DNA of 64,000 nucleotides from Murimonas intestini (lineage in GTDB: Bacteria > Bacillota > Clostridia > Lachnospirales > Lachnospiraceae), in contig NZ_JANKBI010000008.1 in assembly GCF_024622195.1 (NCBI RefSeq), forward strand, positions 150,180 to 214,179, read 5' to 3'. The position numbers were made by a program, and so were the translations under genes. Numbering within the stretch: the stretch's first letter is position 1; each line of letters opens with the position of its first letter. The notes beneath the pieces were generated by a model. It was not told where the DNA came from. It saw nothing but the letters and a program-made list of their open reading frames with translations, and did no database searches. Positions 62,330 through 64,000 of this stretch are shown one piece after another.

Positions 62330-63803
62330 CAGTTACCTCCTCACTTTCAGGGCTCTGCCCTGGCACCATCCCTTCAATTTTCCGCTCTGTAAGCATTTTC
62401 CTTACATCCTGCAGAAATTGCCGTTTTCCTTCCTCTGATGAATAGACGCCATGTCCGCCTGCATATTCCCGGGCCGTCACCCTCTCCATGGGAAGGCCGC
62501 TGTGGGACAGTACATAACGTGTATTTCCCGCAAAGGTACACAGATCGTACAGGCCGCTGGCCATAAGCAGATGCATCTGTGGATTGCTCTCCATGGCTGC
62601 CTTCAGGCACTGGATATGAGTCCGCTTATCCTCCACCTCTTCTGTCTCAAAATTCCACAGAGGATAAACCGTCAGATTTCCTGTATAGTACAGCCGTTCC
62701 ATATGGATCCCCAGCTTTGGCGCCAGCAGTCCGTTCATGACCGCCAGGGGTACATTTTCATTACCTATGGAATTATACGATTCCTGCAGGGGTGTCAGCT
62801 GTCTGCCATCATAGATATCAGCTCTCCCTCCCTTATCTGCCGCTACCTGCAGCATAAAATCTTCCTCTGACTCAAGTCTGAGGCGGTTTCGTACAAAATA
62901 TTCCTTCTCCATTCCCGTATAAAAGGCCAGCTTCCCCGAAAGCTCCCTGACCCTCTCATCCTGGCAGCTGTCCCCCTCAAACAGGGCCGACAAAAGCTCA
63001 TCCTTCACAAAGCTCCACGCCTCCTCCACAAAATCCTCCAGGCGTCCCTTTCCCTCCGGGTGATGATACCAGTTGACTGCCGCCATAGACGGCATCATGG
63101 CTGTAACAAGATCCAGCCCCGGCTCCATGGGCCTTCCGCTCTCATCTTCAGATGTGGCCAGCCCGATGAGCACTGCTCCTGCCACAGGTATTCCAAGCAC
63201 CATCCTGCTCTCAGAATACGGGCTCCTGCCCAGCTCCGCCAGCACCCGGCAGGCCCTGACCGTGCCGTAGCTTTCTCCGCAGAGATAGAGGGGGCTGTCC
63301 CATCTGTTATATTTTTTGATCCACTGTACTATGAAAAATGCCGTACTTCTGGCATCTCCGTCCACACTGTAATATTTCTCTCTCTTCCCCGGGTCAAGGA
63401 GCCTGGAATATCCCACTCCTACAGGGTCCACAAAAACCAGGTCACAGATATCCAACAGACAGTCCCCGTCCTCCTTCAGCCCGTAGACCGGCTTTCCTGA
63501 TTTATCTCTGTCCATCTGCCACGGCCCAAAACATTCCAGATGGAGTGTGCTTGTTGCCGAGCCGGGTCCCCCGTTCCAGAAGAACATGACCGGGCGGCCT
63601 TTACTTTCCGTCCCTGTCCTCATATAAGAGAATGAAAAAACAGACGCCTCCGCCTCCCCTGATTCAGAGTAAAAGAGGCAGTCCTCTCCTATAGTCTGAA
63701 AGGGGACAGAAACGCCCCGTATCTTAACACTGTGCTTCTCCTCAAACCGACCGGGCGTAAACCTCTCAGTAGTATATCCCGGCGGCAGCTTATTCTGTTT
63801 CAT
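62313..63803 (-). CDS. S10 serine carboxypeptidase-like
   Basis: A 496-residue cytoplasmic serine peptidase of the S10 family, which is uncommon in bacteria. N-G-G-P-G-S-A near 77 forms the oxyanion region; the nucleophile is in C-G-E-S-Y-G-T near 167; the aspartate is in G-L-Y-D-L-C near 403 and the histidine in G-G-H-G-V-Y near 453. No signal peptide is present, unlike eukaryotic secreted members. AGAGGAGG precedes the start. First visible gene of the peptide cluster; it should remove C-terminal residues from imported peptides. Confidence 0.9.
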   Translation of the reverse strand: MKQNKLPPGYTTERFTPGRFEEKHSVKIRGVSVPFQTIGEDCLFYSESGEAEASVFSFSYMRTGTESKGRPVMFFWNGGPGSATSTLHLECFGPWQMDRDKSGKPVYGLKEDGDCLLDICDLVFVDPVGVGYSRLLDPGKREKYYSVDGDARSTAFFIVQWIKKYNRWDSPLYLCGESYGTVRACRVLAELGRSPYSESRMVLGIPVAGAVLIGLATSEDESGRPMEPGLDLVTAMMPSMAAVNWYHHPEGKGRLEDFVEEAWSFVKDELLSALFEGDSCQDERVRELSGKLAFYTGMEKEYFVRNRLRLESEEDFMLQVAADKGGRADIYDGRQLTPLQESYNSIGNENVPLAVMNGLLAPKLGIHMERLYYTGNLTVYPLWNFETEEVEDKRTHIQCLKAAMESNPQMHLLMASGLYDLCTFAGNTRYVLSHSGLPMERVTAREYAGGHGVYSSEEGKRQFLQDVRKMLTERKIEGMVPGQSPESEEVTVGERA

Positions 63804-63855
63804 ATCCGTTCCTCCTCTAGTCTGCTACATTTCAAGAACGCCTTCTGTGGCGGGC

Positions 63856-63923
63856 TTTTTTGCACCCTTGAATCATTTTCTCACGGCCTGTGCAGCAAAT
63901 GCACAGACCTGCTGAATAGTTAC
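63856..63923 (-). repeat. Right half of the 132-bp hairpin repeat
   Basis: Matches the TTTTTGCACCC...GAATAGTTAC half of the full copy with a few substitutions (for example CAGCAAATGC for CAGTAAATGC). Confidence 0.85.
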
Positions 63924-63931
63924 ATCTTTTT

Positions 63932-64000
63932 GTAACTGTTCAGTACCTTCACAGTTACATGCAAAAATCCATTTAAAATCGCCTCCGGCGATGGGATTTT
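63932..64000 (-). repeat. Left half of the 132-bp hairpin repeat, cut by window edge
   Basis: Matches GTAACTGTTCAGTACC...CGGCGATGG of the full copy. It follows the right half after an 8-base spacer, so two copies are in tandem, the second continuing past the edge. Confidence 0.85.

Overview
The window reads as a chromosomal segment of a gut-type anaerobic Firmicute, most likely family Lachnospiraceae. The grounds are mid-range GC, AGGAGG ribosome binding sites, TTGACA/TATAAT promoters, several YesM/YesN-type two-component systems paired with LplABC-like sugar importers, cytoplasmic glycosidases, and a Firmicute-type short hydrophobic toxin. Species cannot be fixed from the sequence alone. Most genes lie on the minus strand, so operons read from high to low coordinates. 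No rRNA, tRNA or CRISPR array was seen.

Layout of the sugar half (1-41 kb). There are three modules of one design: a sensor kinase plus AraC-type response regulator, a solute-binding protein, two permeases, and glycosidases without signal peptides. Module 1 (about 0-9.3 kb) has a GHL6/GH151-like putative fucosidase and a beta-propeller protein cut by the left edge. Module 2 (17.7-28.0 kb) has GH29 fucosidase and GH20 hexosaminidase. Module 3 (28.9-40.4 kb) has GH3, GH2 and a carboxylesterase. Between modules 1 and 2 sits a cassette (11.0-17.0 kb) of a DUF4432 epimerase-like protein, FGGY kinase, fucose/arabinose-isomerase-family enzyme and class II aldolase, with a divergent PocR/AraC regulator. 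It is flanked by gene debris: an IS110-family 5' end, two orphan C-terminal winged-helix fragments and a deleted permease. Together the enzymes fit import of host-type oligosaccharides, trimming in the cytoplasm, and breakdown of a released sugar such as L-fucose.

Layout of the peptide half (43-64 kb). An almost unbroken minus-strand series encodes an S10 serine carboxypeptidase, two paralogous HEMVH metallopeptidase-like proteins, a prolidase-like amidohydrolase, a complete OppABCDF importer, a MalY/PatB-type PLP lyase/aminotransferase, two tandem S9 oligopeptidases, an ornithine-cyclodeaminase-family dehydrogenase, an LDH-family 2-hydroxyacid dehydrogenase, a YheO/DauR-like regulator and an AEC-family carrier. 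The reading is peptide import, stepwise hydrolysis, amino-acid deamination, and reduction and possible export of the acid product.

Embedded small systems. A type I toxin-antitoxin locus lies at 59.25-59.62 kb: a 38-residue holin-like toxin with a convergent antisense RNA, each with its own promoter and terminator. A decayed second copy at 43.43-43.63 kb keeps the RNA gene but only the toxin C-terminus, fused to a fragment of the neighbouring carrier gene. A type II ParE/Phd pair lies at 28.2-28.8 kb. A 132-bp intergenic repeat with several internal hairpins recurs in full or partial form at eight or nine places. Near-identical promoters precede the carrier and its probable regulator. The oppA leader carries a terminator-like hairpin 245 nt into a strongly promoted transcript.
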